In this document: in pieces, positions 44,121 through 56,050 of the stretch
How the letters are laid out: each line of letters opens with the position of its first letter
Numbering within the stretch: position 1 is the first letter of the stretch
Assembly: GCA_013350335.1 (NCBI GenBank)
Contig: CM023539.1
Coordinates: 27,211,043-27,275,042 of the forward strand
DNA: 64,000 nucleotides
Source of the DNA: Chimonanthus salicifolius
Lineage: Eukaryota > Streptophyta > Magnoliopsida > Laurales > Calycanthaceae
Direction of reading: 5' to 3'
Made by a program: the position numbers and the translations under genes
Notes under the pieces: model-generated
What the model saw: the letters and a program-made list of their open reading frames with translations, nothing else
What the model was told of the DNA's origin: nothing
Databases searched by the model: none

Positions 44121-45304
44121 ACTCAGATGGCCTACAGACCAGGAGGTCTACAGATGGAGATGTTCTGCAAGTACCAGGTGCACATGCCTCTAAGACATTC
44201 AGAACGGGTGTTCGGGATTCGAGAGCTTATCCCTTGGAAACAAGTCCGACAATGGACCTATATTGCACACGGCACCTACGGAAATTAGAGTGCCGCAAGT
44301 TTCCTGAGATAGGTAGAATTTGGCCTAAATGGCAAAAAAGGAGAAAAATAGTATTTAAAAGGCCCCCACTCTGAACAAAGTTAGAAGTTAGGTTCAGAAT
44401 GTGTTAGTCACTATTAGGTGCAGTAAAGTAAACATATAAGACTTAAAATAAACATCCAAGCGGTCAAATACATGAATTTTCCTCAAAAATTCAATTTTCC
44501 AAGTTTTAGAACACTTTTTCAAAAATTACCATTTCATCCCTAAAATAAATACCTCGGAAAAAATCCAAAAAAATTATCGACCAGTTTGACCGGTTGACTT
44601 TATACGACTAGTCGAGTATGTTTGACCGGTTGAATAGTGTCAACCTTGGCACTATTCATCATCCGTGTCTATTCGACTGGTCGAGAAAATTCGACCGATT
44701 GAGTTTTTTTCTATTTTTTTGGCATTTTTTCTGAAATTTACACTGGTATTCTTCTCTAAAAATTTGGGCAGAGATTCCCCTCAACATAAGCTACAAAGGC
44801 TGCATATGGATGAGGCGCAAAGAGGGCGAGCACGGGTATTCCAACTTTTTTGGTGTTTGGTAGCGCAAGGGAAGAAATCCTGATTTTACCTCCCCCTTGC
44901 ATGATCCGAAAACCCCGTCATCGCAAGTGGTATTCATAAAAGTGATACCTCTCGCTCCCTCTTTCCTATTCCTCTCGTTCTCCTCTTTCATATTCATCTC
45001 GTTCTCTTCCTTAACTGTGAGTACCCTTTTTCCCGCGAGTGACTGCACAATGCAGCAGCCTTCAGCCTCAACAACCTCGGAAGGTACTCTCTCTTTTTTC
45101 AATTTCATCTCTGTTGGTTTTAATAGAGAAGGGAATGCAGATAAAGAAATGCTGTGAAGGGGATGGTAGGTCTGAGTTTTATTTTCTTTTTGTGGATTTT
45201 CTTTCTCGACTTCCAACTTCAAAGTTGCTCTGAGTAAATAGTTAAGAATTAGCTTTTAGTTGATGATTGTAAATACTCGTAACTGTGTCTTATTGAAGTT
45301 GAAC
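44121..45304. other. Unresolved sequence with a third hairpin vocabulary
   Basis: No gene is recognised. Between about 44578 and 44702 palindromic words built on CGACTAGTCG (perfect 10-base palindrome), TTGACCGGTTGA and TCGACTGGTCGA are clustered, in the manner of the LTR cassettes elsewhere in the window. A pyrimidine-rich stretch follows at 44940-45020. It is probably a piece of another LTR, but no ends were found. Confidence 0.45.
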
Positions 45305-46084
45305 TGTAACACCCCGCCCTTTTTCACTAGCTTTCTGAAAATCAAAATATAAACTTAAACACAATTGAGCTTCTATGCTTGGCTCCAGTCACGTTCCTCG
45401 TTCCTTTCATTTCCTGTACCATCCACTAGGGTAGAAGTAGGGCGTTAGAACAACGCGCCCAGTAGGTATTCCATTTAGGGTCTACACATGGTTAGTACGA
45501 AACCTATATAATAGCATAATGTCAAAACCGCATAAAACAATGCCATGTCATGAGGTCATATGCAATGAGTCCCACCCATCACAAATACATATAACCTCTT
45601 GATGGGATTCTCATCATCAAGGTGCCCCCACGTAGGTCTTTCGGACTCCCCGACGGAGTATGGCCCCTCCGGTTTCTTCTTGATGGAAAATGCACATCAA
45701 GGTACCCCACATAGGTTTTTCAGGACGCCCCGACAGAGTGTGGCCCCTCTGGTTACATATCCTTCACCCCATGCCATCATGAGATGCTAATGGAACACAT
45801 GTTATTTTATATTATAAGCATAGCATTAAAACTCACATTTGAAACATATCTTTTACAACATAAATTCATCAAAGTAAACCAAATAAACCATCATACATAT
45901 ACCATGTTTCAAAAAGGTAGAATCCTACCAAAGACCACTAACGTGTCCTTGCGCTTTTGTCCGGTAACCGCTCACGATCGTACACACCTTGTGAGGTCCC
46001 GTTACCTTATAATATATCAATCAATTAAAACCATATTCAATTTGATTTCTATTTATTTCTAAGTCCATAAGCCCAACGTTGTGG

Positions 46085-47183
46085 GGTTCGGCCATACACT
46101 ATGGCCGAACCTCATCTCTTTGGTTTTAGTTCCCTTTTTGCTCATTTAACTTAAGTCCAAGATCATATCACTTCCCATTCATTTAATCTAACATACATAA
46201 ACCCTAAGTCCATCAAACCTTCTCCATGGAGTTCAGCCATACACCATGGCCGAGCCCATGGTCCATTAATTTTACTTATTTACTATATTGCCATGGTTTC
46301 CATCACCTTATGTTTAGGTCCAAAACTGATCCATAACATGGATTCATGATTGATTCATAAATCATAAAATAAAGCCCTAATAATTCCATTCATCCCTTGG
46401 TTTGGTAAACCATTCCTTTAAATTATACAAAGAACCACAAATGACCCATTAAGTTCATGGGGTTCGGCCATACACCATGGCCGAACCCTTGATGTTTCAT
46501 TTCTAACTTCTCCTTTAAATGGTTCACCATTTTAGGTCCATAAACATAAGTATATACTTGCATCCTCCAATTAATCCTCCATTCATTTAAAATATACATA
46601 GACATAATATCCATAAAATTGCTTCATCATTTACTACCCCAAGTCCAAGAGTGATCCATACATAATTCATTCACCATTTACATCCTTCATGCCAACTTAG
46701 ATTCAAAAACAATATCCATGGGGTTCGGCCATACACCATGGCCGAACCCTATGATGTCTAACTTTCCAATTTCTCCATTGCATCCATTACCATTTTCAAG
46801 TCCATAAAATAAAGCCTAGTGGGGTTCGGCCGTACACCATGGCCGAACCTCACTCATTTGACTTTGGTCCCCCCTTTAATCCTTGATCTTCCACCCATTC
46901 CATACATGGTTCTTGCTTAGCATCTTAGCCATAATAAAATTAGGGTTCGGCCATACAATGGCCGAACCATGTCCTTAACCATATATCCATTTTAAACCCT
47001 TTTAAAACATTAATAACATTCCATGGTTTGCATCCCTCAAAAACCCATAAAACAACCAATGTCTTTCTATGGGGTTCGGCCATACATATGGCCGAACCCT
47101 ATGGTTCATCCTTCCATTAAATTACTATATTCATCCCCAAATTTTTCTTCCATGGGGTTTCGGCCATACATCATGGCCGAACC
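46085..47183. repeat. GGTTCGGCCAT hairpin array, eight sites
   Basis: Hairpins begin at about 46085, 46229, 46461, 46722, 46823, 46944, 47073 and 47156. At least six have perfect 10-11 bp stems, which makes this one of the best preserved arrays in the window. Intervals range from 83 to 261 bp. Confidence 0.92.
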
Positions 47184-47626
47184 CTATGGTTCCTTTCTTA
47201 AAACAAAATTATCAAACCACTTACCGGTTCTGCGACTACTCCGGTTTTCCTTTGCTCCGGCTTGTTCTTCCAATCCTTTCCTTCCTTTGCCTTTTCCTCC
47301 TTCTTCTTGATCCTTTGGCCGAGTGTGAGCTTGATCAATATAAAATCTCCAAGAGTGGTTTGGCCAAGAGGGGTGTAGGCTTGAGAGAGATATAATTCGG
47401 CCTTGAATAATTGCTTGAGATCAAAACTTTTCTAAGTCTTTTGGTCTTGAAGAGTGATCGGCTAAGAGAGGGTTTGAGGGAGAGAAACAGCTAAGAGGGA
47501 GAGGGAGAGAGTGAGATGGAAGTCCAATTTGTTTTTTTCAAATGAGATGGTCAGCCAAGGTGATGGCCTTGGTGAAGTCCTTTGTGTAACTCCCATTTTC
47601 TTAACCTCTATCCTTAATGCTCTACT

Positions 47627-47945
47627 TGGGGGTTTCATCTATGAGATGAAACTCCCAAGGCTCCAACGGTGTAGCCATAGCTTGGCTTGTGTAACCGCCA
47701 CCCCTCCATTATTTGCCCATGTGGGGGTTTCATCCATGAGATGAAACTCCCATGTAGCCAACGGTCTTGCCTTGCCTTAGACCACAAAACCGTCCATCTC
47801 CCCTTTAGTTCTCATTTGGGGGTTTCATCCATGAGATGAAACTCCCACCTCCAAGTGTGAACCCCTTGTGTAACTCCCACAAAAACGCCACCTCCCATTC
47901 ATTATCCATCTTGGAGTTTCATGCATGAGATAAACCTCCCATGCA
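47627..47945. repeat. GTTTCATC hairpin array, four sites
   Basis: Stems GTTTCATC and GATGAAAC with the loop CATGA or TATGA occur at about 47631, 47726 and 47822, with a worn copy at 47919. Each is preceded by GGGGG and followed by CTCCCA and then CCAACGGT or CCAACGTGT. The same module lies at 6447-6720, 29877-30121, 52283-52520, 57605-57728 and in both Tekay-like LTRs. Confidence 0.9.
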
Positions 47946-48419
47946 TCCAACGTGTACCCTTGGATTTGAATTGTGTAACCCCCAAAACCTTTTCATCCAA
48001 CTCGTCTCTCATATAATTTAATTCAAATCTATTTAACTCACTTAACTCATCCATTAAGCTCAACTCGCTTTTTTAATTCAATTTAACTCAACTCACTTCA
48101 TTGCATTTCCATTTAATTCAGCCCCAACCTAATTAGGCTTGAGCTCACTTGGTGGTCAACCAAGTCAACCACGACCCATTGGGTCCCATTTGAGCATTGT
48201 GGCCCAATTAACAAAATTTGACCCAATTGACACTCTTGACCCAATTGAACACATCTTACCCATTTATTTCTATTGGAACCATATCCACAATCCGTTGGAT
48301 CTTAATTGGGCAATGACCCAACACTTTACCCATCTAAGGTCCATATCTACTAATTCACAAATTAAATGGGTAATTTTCATATATATTAATCACTTGAAAA
48401 TCTGAGGTGTTACATGAAC

Positions 48420-49025
48420 ATCCAAATACAAATAAATGTACAGGTCTGCTAGGTAGTAGGGATGTGGAGAGGCACTTTGACTATGATGTTTTGGTGGTAG
48501 GAGATTGACTAACATGTGTGTAGTTTAAAGTTTGAACCTAGCTGGAGACAAAAGGTATAGCCGTTGAGGAGTAGCAGCAAAGTTGGGAATGCTACTAATT
48601 TTTGTCAGAATTTGGTAAAAGTTTCTAAATACTTTATCTGGCCAGATCATGTGGATGAACATTTTGGAGTTTGGCCATCAAAGAGGAAGAAAGATATTTT
48701 TTAAGGAGGAAGAGAGTTATTTTAAAATGATCCAAACCTTGTGCCCTTAAAAACAAGTATTTATTACAAGTGTTCATCTATTTTCTTTTGTACCTTTTTA
48801 GGTATTTATTACAAGTGTTCATCTTTTTTATCAAGATCAACATGTATATTGTGTAATGGAGAAGAAGACTTTAAGCAGAGTTAGTAAACTCGCCGGAGAT
48901 AATACATTCCAACATATCCTTTCTTCTAACATGTAGTGACTTTGTCAACAAAACATGATTTATGCTTTGACTTCTCACATTGGATCCAAATTCGAGGACG
49001 AGTTTTTTTTCCAACCAGGGGAGAC
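48420..49025 (+). other. 3' internal end of a Ty3/gypsy element with polypurine tract
   Basis: The last part reads HIGSKFEDEFFFQPGETD, which resembles the usual C-terminus of gypsy pol (LEDKV-type) and ends at a purine tract AGGGGAGAC (49017-49025) directly before the LTR at 49026. The upstream 500 bp have no clear coding frame. This makes the LTR at 49026 look like a 3' LTR as seen from the left. Confidence 0.55.
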
Positions 49026-49247
49026 TGATGTAGCACGAAAATTTGTCACCCAAGATCGAATCAGTCTGAATCGGCAAACCCGGCCGAATCAAGAAACTCA
49101 ATCAAAAAATCAAAGAATTATAGAAATTTCTATTTTTATTTATTTTCATTGCTTTATTTGTAAGATTAGATTTATTAGGGATTATTTCTATTTTTATTAT
49201 TATATTTTCATTTTTATTTTGTTGCTATTTTTAGTTTTGGGTTTTCT

Positions 49248-49255
49248 TATAAAAA
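49248..49255 (+). promoter_or_regulatory. Probable TATA box of the gypsy LTR
   Basis: TTATAAAA lies about 220 bp into the LTR, in the U3 position, followed by CCCC. It suits a pol II promoter that reads to the right, towards the primer-binding site at 53268. Confidence 0.5.
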
Positions 49256-49714
49256 CCCCAATTAGAGGATGTAAAATACATATTTTGATAATGAATTGAT
49301 TTTGGGTTTACCTTGTTTATCTTCTTCTTCCCGGTGGATTCCGGTTCTTGCTCTTGGAATCGAGTGTTCATATCCGACGACGGCAGTTCGGTGGAGTTCA
49401 TCTCATCCACTTTGGGTTCCTGCTAGTCGTTGACGTTCGAAGCATTCCCCGAAGTATCTTGCACAACACCTTGCTGCCCGAACCCTACTGGCATCACCGC
49501 CTTAGTCAGGTTCCAAATTGGTCGTCCGTTTGGGCTTTACCCAAACAGCCACCATTACGCCAGATAACAGGGACGTTTCCCTTGTTCCACCCATCCATCC
49601 TCCATTGCCACAGCCCATCTCCGTATACCACGCCTTGTTGCCTCAGTCCAACCTCCTTTCTTCTTACCATCTTGACCCTTACTTCCTCTCATTTCCTTAA
49701 TGATACCCACTAAC

Positions 49715-52700
49715 TGTAACACCCCGCCCCTTTTCAGTCGCAGAAAATCAGAGTCTATTTTTTTCTTGAATAGAAGAGTGAGAGAGAGCGGGACGCCACG
49801 ACGTGAACTAAGTCCGAGCTTCTAAAGCCCGACCCTTAACTGGCCAACCATACGTGTGCATGGACCAAGTCCACTAAAACGGTTCACACGTACTCAAGTT
49901 AACATGCGGAATAAAACATAGATGCAGAATTATAATAGAATAACAATTCTATTCCATTTTAGATAGCAAGCTTAATAATAATTATCTTAAGTTAACATAT
50001 CCAAAGTTAACATTCAAACCATAGCAAATAATCTAAGTTATTACATTCCCGAATTCAAGCTACTCAAATTACAAGTCCATAAGTAACTTAATCAAAACAT
50101 AAATTAAACACATTCAAGCTCCTATGCTTAGCTCCGATGATGCTCATCGTTCCCTTCATTTCCTGTGTCATCCACTAGGATAGAAGTAGGGCGTTAGACA
50201 ACGTACCCAGTAAGTATTCTAAGTAAGGCTAACACATGGTTAGTACAAATCATATATAATAACATAATATTAAAACCATATGAAAACTATGACATGCCAT
50301 GGTGTCAAATGCAATGAGTCCCACCCATCACAAACACATGTAACCTCTTGATGGAATTCTCCTCATCAAGGTATCCCCACAGTTGCCTTACGGACGCCCC
50401 GATGGAGTGTGTTCTCTGGATTCTTCCTGATGGGTAATGCACATCAAGGTCTTCCTACGAATGCCTTATGGATGCCCCGACAGAGCGTAGCCTCTGGTTA
50501 CAAACATCCCTCTCATGCCATGCATGAGATGTATATGTCCATATGCTACGTAATAGAATACTCATAGCATTAAAACCCTCATATTTGAAATATAACATTT
50601 TAACAACATAAACCGTCAAAATAAGAAATTAAACCATATTACATATCCATGGTTCCAAAAAGGTAGAATCCTACCAAAGACCACTAAAGTGTCCTTGCGC
50701 TTTAATCCGGCAACAGTTCGCAATCGTGCACCCCTTGTGAGGTCTCGTTACCTTATAACATATCCATGAGTCAAACCAATATCCCATTTGATTTGCAATA
50801 AAGTTTAAGTCCACAAACACACTTTGTGGGGTTCGGCCATACACTATGGCCGAACCTCACCTATTTGGTTTTAGTCCCTCTTTTGATTTGTTAATCAAAC
50901 ACCACTAAGGTAATCATTTAAACCCTAAATCCACAAAATCATTCCTCATGGGGTTCGGCCATACACCATGGCCGAACCCATGATCTTTCATTTTTACCCA
51001 TATTTACATTCTTTGCCATTGTTTCCATCACCTTAAGTTTGGGTCCAAAATTGATCCATAATATAGATTTATGAATGATTCACAACATAAACCCCTAAGT
51101 CTACCAAACATTCCCCATGGGGTTTACACCATGGCTGAACCCATGTTCCAATATTTTTACTTATTTACAACATTTTCATTACTCTATCCATGGCTAACAT
51201 TTTATTCATTTAAGCATACCTAAGTCCATATTTTGATCCACAAAATTGTTCATGGGGTTCGGCCATACACCATGGTTGAACCTATGATGTCCAAATCCAA
51301 TTTCTCCCTTGAATCACTTACCCTTCTTAGGTCCATAAACCAAGGTCCCTCCATGGGTTTTAATGATACATTTAGGTTCATCCTTTTTTATCCCAAAGTT
51401 CATCAACATAACTTCCATTTAAAACCTTTGAAAACATCAAAGAACTTTCATGGTTTTCATCCTTCAAAAACCCATAATAATTACTAACACACTTCCATGG
51501 GGTTCAGCCATGTTATGGTTCCTTAATTTCTTTTAAAAATCATACAATCCAAGATTAAGTCCTTTAATGGTTCTCATACATACATCCATTTAAATCCTTT
51601 AAAACCTTTTAAAATCATAAGCATTCATCTATGATTTTCGATTCTTTAAATCGATTATAATTCACTAATATCCTTTCCATAGGGTTCGGCTATACAACAT
51701 GGCTGAACTCTATGGTTCCTTACTTCCTCTTGAGCATCATTTAATCCCATATAAATTCCTTAACAACTTTCCATGGGGTTAGGCCATACAACATGGTCGA
51801 ACCCTATGGTTCATCATTGGGTCTTTTATCCATAATAAAATTAGGGTTCGGCCATGTAATGGCCGAACCATGTCCTTGACCCTCTTTTCTTATTTATGAA
51901 ATTTTTCGAGCACTTACCAATTCTGCGACTCCTCCGGTTTTCCTTCGCTCCGACTTGTTCTTCCTTCCTTAGTGCTTTCCTCCTTCCTTCTTAATCCTTT
52001 GGCCAAGAGTGAGAGCTTGAGAAAGAGAGAGAGAGAGAAAGAGTTCAGCCTTGAGTGATAGGGAGAGAACCTTGAGATGAAGCTCTAAGTCTTTTGTCTT
52101 AAGGAGTGGTCGGCCAAGAGAGGGTTTGAGGGAGAGAAACAACCAAGAGGGAGAGAGAGAGAGTGAGATGAAAACCAAACTTGTTTTGTTCCAATGAGGG
52201 TGGTCGGCCAAAGGTGATGCCTTTGGTAAAGCCCTTTGTGTAACTCCCATTCCCATTTACCTCCCTCCTTAATACTCCACTTGGGGGTTTCATCCATGAG
52301 ATGAAACTCCCAAGGCTCCAACGGTGTAGCCTTGGCTTGGCTTGTGTAACAACACAAAACCGCCACCTCTCCATTAATGGCCCATTTGGGGGTTTCATCC
52401 ATGGGGTGAAACTCCCATGTGCCCAACGGTGTGCCTTAGCTTGGATTGTGTAACAACACCAAACGGTCACTTTTCCATTCATGATCCATTTTGGGGGTTT
52501 CATCCATGAGATGAAACTCCCACACTTCCAACGTGTAACCCTTGGTTTGGTTTTTGAAACAGCAACCCTTCATTTTCACGCTTCACTCACTCTTTAATTC
52601 AACTCACCACTTTAATTTAACTCATTTGAAATCAACTTAATTACTTGATTCCATTTCCAACTTAATTCAACCCCAATTAAGTAACCTTGAACTCACTTGG

Positions 52701-52942
52701 TGGTCAACCAAGTCAACCACAACCCATTGGGTCCCAATTGGGCATTTTGACCCAATTGACAATTTTGACCCAATTAAATAAATCTCACCATTTAATTCAA
52801 TTGAACCATATCCACCATCCGTTGGGTCTTAATTGGGCAATTGACCCAACACCTTACCCATCTAAGGTCCATATCCTTTAATTCACAAATTAAATGGACA
52901 ATTTCCATAAATATTGATAACTTGAAAATCCAGGGTGTTACA
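49715..52942 (-). repeat. Solo LTR (3228 bp) in the gypsy LTR
   Basis: The + strand begins TGTAACACCCCGCCCC and ends CAGGGTGTTACA. Flanks are CTAAC (49710-49714) and CCAAC (52943-52947), a target duplication with one difference. Contents: ACGACGTGAACTAAGTCCG near 49798, GGGCGTTAGACAACG near 50187, module pair at 50343-50495, eight GGTTCGGCCAT-type sites (50830-51869), three GTTTCATC hairpins (52283-52520) and GACCCAATTG words. It is very close in order to 45305-48414. Confidence 0.93.
50830..51869. repeat. GGTTCGGCCAT hairpin array, eight sites
   Basis: Sites begin at about 50830, 50952, 51120 (core lost), 51256, 51501 (half site), 51683, 51777 and 51845. Four or five are near-perfect. Worn sites keep the outer ATGGGGTT or GAACCC words. 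Confidence 0.88.
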
Positions 52943-53267
52943 CCAACCCAACCATCAATCCCAATCGTGGGTCCTACTTGACTAGCCTTTGACCACCACA
53001 TCACCCAATTGTTCTTCTATGTTTTCTCAATGCCATTTACTCGTTAGCGCCAACCTTCACCCAACCACTTATTATTCCCATCTACACCATTAGACCGTCC
53101 CTTCCATGCAACCATTCTTTGTATTTTCTTTAATAATCACTTTAGACCCTTTTAGTCTATCATTAGCCCACTTAATCCCATATGATTAATTCTCATTATT
53201 CCCATTATTATTAATCCGTCTGAGTCACCCATCTATATTTGAACCCGATCCTACCTGCTGCATCAAT

Positions 53268-53280
53268 TGGTATCAAAGCC
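53268..53280 (+). promoter_or_regulatory. Primer-binding site of a Ty3/gypsy element
   Basis: TGGTATCAAAGCC differs at one base from the initiator-Met site TGGTATCAGAGCC and lies two bases after the LTR end. Confidence 0.85.
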
Positions 53281-53883
53281 ACATCTCACCGATCTTTATG
53301 GGGTGAGACTTTCTTTGTACTTGTCGGGCGTGACTTAAAAAAAAAAATCATGGTGGACATTCCAATCTTCAACAGTGTAAACAATGAGGACTTTCTCGAC
53401 TCACTCTTAGAAGTCGAATACTTCTTCGACTACTGGAACATCGACGAGGTGAAGAAAGTGAACCTCGTTGCGTACTGACTCAATGGTAGTGCTTCTGCAT
53501 GGTGGGAGTGGTTACAGACAAACCGTTGATGACAAAACAAACTTCCTATTAGATCACGGTCACGAATGAAAAGATTTCTATGTACTCGTTTCATTTATAG
53601 AGACTGTGTACAAGTACTATTTGAGCAGTATCATAATTGTCGACAAGGAGATCGCACAGTTCGTGAATATGCCATTGAGTTCTACTATCTCTTGGAATGC
53701 AATGACTTGGACGAGACTGAGTCTCAATAGGTCTCCTGATTCTTAAGAGGACTACGCCTAATAGTTCGTGAACGCATCGGATTCCAGCCAGTTTTCACTT
53801 TGAGAGATGCGGTACGGATGGCTAGAAGAGAGAAGCGCAGTTAGATCAGCTCGAAAGAAGGAATACTCCAATGGCCATTCTCA
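53281..53883 (+). pseudogene. Ty3/gypsy gag remnant
   Basis: After the primer-binding site, a frame from 53350 encodes MVDIPIFNSVNNEDFLDSLL and EYFFDYWNIDEVKKVNLVAY, followed by a stop and GSASAWWEWLQTNR. These are the N-terminal hallmarks of the retrotransposon gag domain. Further pieces in the same and other phases include FEQYHNCRQGDRTVREYAIE and FLRGLRLIVRERIGFQPVF. The segment then stops at the junction with the inverted LTR fragment; the nucleocapsid knuckle, protease and the rest of pol are absent. The leader is unusually short (about 70 bp). Confidence 0.8.
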
Positions 53884-54024
53884 AATAAATCTAATCTTAC
53901 AAATAAAGCAATGAAATAAATAAAAATAGAAATTTCTATAATTCTTTGATTTCTTGATTGAGTTTCTTGATTCGGTCGGGTTTGCCGATTCAATCTTGGG
54001 TTGACAGATTTTCGTGCTACATCA
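53884..54024 (-). repeat. Inverted fragment of the 49026 LTR
   Basis: About 141 bp are the reverse complement of the first 140 bp or so of the LTR at 49026, ending TTTTCGTGCTACATCA. The copy differs from its partner at several bases. It ends exactly at the LTR tip, so it is the beginning of an oppositely oriented LTR fused to the gag fragment. Confidence 0.88.
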
Positions 54025-54408
54025 CATTGTCATATCATAGCATACAAGAATGATGTGTTAACAACACATCCATTAGGTGTGATCCTCTGTGGAGACATAT
54101 GGGTCTATCACCTATTGCAAGGGTTGAATGGGAATAGAAAGGTATGGCATAGCTCGCTATTGGGCCAATAATTCATTCATATTGTCAATTCGCAGGTGAT
54201 GAGTTTGGACTCTCTGCCCAACCAACCAACATTTGAGCTTCTTTTTCCTCTTTTGGGACATCATATAAAACTCATGTTTGTTTACTATGCTCTTTTATGA
54301 TTGTTAATTTGTTTGTATGTTGTTCTTCTCTTTCTTCTTCTTTTTTAAGTTTAATGAGTTTATAGGGATTGTGACTTCATAATATGTTGGGTTATAATAG
54401 GTTTAGGC
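54025..54408. other. Left flank of the Harbinger transposase, nothing recognised
   Basis: No coding frame or terminal inverted repeat was recognised. The left end of the PIF/Harbinger element should lie here or at 54025. Confidence 0.4.
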
Positions 54409-55652
54409 ATGGAGGATGAGGTGAACAACAAGAAAATTGTTTCTCTACTTAATATAGTGAATGAGATAGCACACCTTGCTACATTGGCTACAACAATGGC
54501 TGCAAAATATTATCATGACACACAAATAGTAAGAAGGCCTCGACGCTTTAGTCCATCACATCGAGGAGGGCATATTTATATTGACAGGATTCTAAACTGT
54601 GAATCAGAGTTTTTTTGTCGAGAACAAATATGAATGAGTATGGATGCATTCGTACAATTGAGGGATTTATTAAAAGATACAATGGGTGTTTCTTTAGAGG
54701 AGCAACTAGTGATGTTTTTCACACTCTAGGACACAATGTTCAAAATCGAGCTATTGGTAGTAGATTCTATAGACCTAGAGAGATAGTGAGTCGACATTTC
54801 CATAGAGTAATATGTGTTGTCTGCTCCTTATATAAGGACTGTGTGAAACAACCAAGTGCTAATGTCACAATTCCTCCACAAATCAAATTCGATCGAAGAT
54901 GTTGGCCTTATTTTAAGGTAAAACATTAAAAAAATATGTATATAATATTTTCAAACGTCAATTATTATATTTCTTAGTTAATGATGCAATTAGTTTTATC
55001 TCTCTATTATAGGATTGTATTGGAGCCTTAGACAGGACTCATGTCCTAGTCACTGTGCCAGTAAAAGAACAAGAAAGATATATGTGTCAGAAAACCAAAG
55101 GAAGTATTCTGATAAAAAAAGGTCCTGGCAGCATGTGATTTTGATATGAATTGGACATACATACTTGTTGGATGGGATGACACAGCACATGATGCTCGAG
55201 TTTTGTAGGATACATTAACTAGGAGTCCTCCCCTTGTTGTCCCTAATGGTAACACATGATACCCTATTACCTTAATATATGAAAATATATATAAATTTTA
55301 TTTATTGCTTTGTTATTGCTATGTATATGTAAATACTATCTTTGTGATGTTGGATATGAACTATCTTGGTTTCTTGGTTCCATATCGTGAAGGGCGTCAT
55401 CATCTTAGACAATTTACAGAGAGAGAACAACCGACCCCAAAGAATAAAGAAGAGCTCTTTAATTTGACACATTCTGGTTTAAGGAGTGTTGTTGAGCATC
55501 CATTTGAGGTTCTTAAGAAGCGATTTCCTATTCTAAAGTGGGCTACAAGCTATGATTATAAAACCCAAGCAAGGGTTGTCATAGCGTGTTATATTCTTCA
55601 CAACTTTATAAATATGGCAGACAAAGATGATTACTATTTTTCTAATGAATGA
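54409..55652 (+). pseudogene. PIF/Harbinger transposase (DDE nuclease)
   Basis: The gene starts at ATG 54409. Exon 1 holds the N-terminal helix-turn-helix-like part (CREQ; TLGHNVQNRAIGSRF; REIVSRHFHRVI) and ends at PYFK. A GT-AG intron fits 54918-55012 and exon 2 opens DCIGALDRTH with the first catalytic Asp. The second Asp region (YLCDVGYEL) is near 55335 in a shifted frame. The third motif, HSGLRSVVEHPFEVLKKRFP, contains the catalytic Glu near 55500, followed by ARVVIACYILHNFI. Frameshifts near 54600 and 55360 and stops in exon 2 inactivate it. The enzyme cuts and pastes PIF/Harbinger DNA together with a Myb-like partner, found next to it. Confidence 0.88.
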
Positions 55653-56050
55653 GAAATGTGTGAAAAAATGGACTTTCAATCAGAAATTATTACAACCCAA
55701 AGTAAAGCTTTCAACATCTACATCTCGTAAGCAAATGCAAATTAATTGGGCCAAAAACGAGATGCTATGGCTAATTCTATGTGGAATGATTGGACTGCAC
55801 GTTAAGAGTTGTTTTATTTTTTATCCTATTTCAATTTCATTTGACTGATTAGAGTATAATGGGATTCTAGTAAATATTTTATTATTTTATCATTTTGTTA
55901 TTTTGAATTTATTGATGTACACATGATATTTTAGTTAATTTGTGAATGTTGCTTGATGTTATACGAGCCATACATAGAACTCACATATATACTTTGTGTA
56001 TATGTTTTTATATTTTTTATTATTCATCATTTTTATTGTATTTACTAGAG
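55653..56050. other. Intergenic spacer between the two Harbinger genes
   Basis: AT-rich spacer without a recognised feature. Both genes point right, so the spacer should hold the terminator of the first and the promoter of the second; neither is clear. Confidence 0.4.

Larger units (their letters stand above)
45305..48414 (-). repeat. Solo LTR (3110 bp)
   Basis: The + strand begins TGTAACACCCCGCCC and ends TGAGGTGTTACA. Perfect TGAAC duplications flank it (45300-45304 and 48415-48419). It contains the GGGCGTTAGAACAACGCGCC block near 45439, the 78-bp module pair at about 45597-45755, eight hairpins at 46085-47183, GTTTCATC hairpins at 47627-47945 and GACCCATTGGGTC at about 48174. The first about 380 bp of relatives, with the GACGCGAG word, are shortened here. 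Confidence 0.95.
49026..53265 (+). repeat. Ty3/gypsy LTR shared by two element bodies (about 1.0 kb net)
   Basis: It begins TGATGTAGCACGAAAAT and ends CCTGCTGCATCA; the ends are inverted copies over ten bases with one mismatch. A solo LTR at 49715-52942 splits it. On its left is a polypurine tract and the end of pol; on its right are a primer-binding site and a gag. It therefore serves as the 3' LTR of one element body and the 5' LTR of another, as in a tandem array formed by unequal recombination. Confidence 0.75.

Noticed and set aside
44791..45222. A 143-residue minus-strand frame with Lys/Glu-rich sequence
   Set aside because: No domain is visible, it lies in an LTR-like pyrimidine-rich stretch, and the apparent charge comes from CTCTTTC repeats.
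47023..47395. Frames of 95 and 108 residues over the hairpin array
   Set aside because: They translate the palindrome and AT-rich spacers; the same frames break in sister LTRs, so they are not genes.
54025..54100. Possible left terminal inverted repeat of the Harbinger element
   Set aside because: I could not pair it with any sequence near 62841-62863, so no end is annotated.
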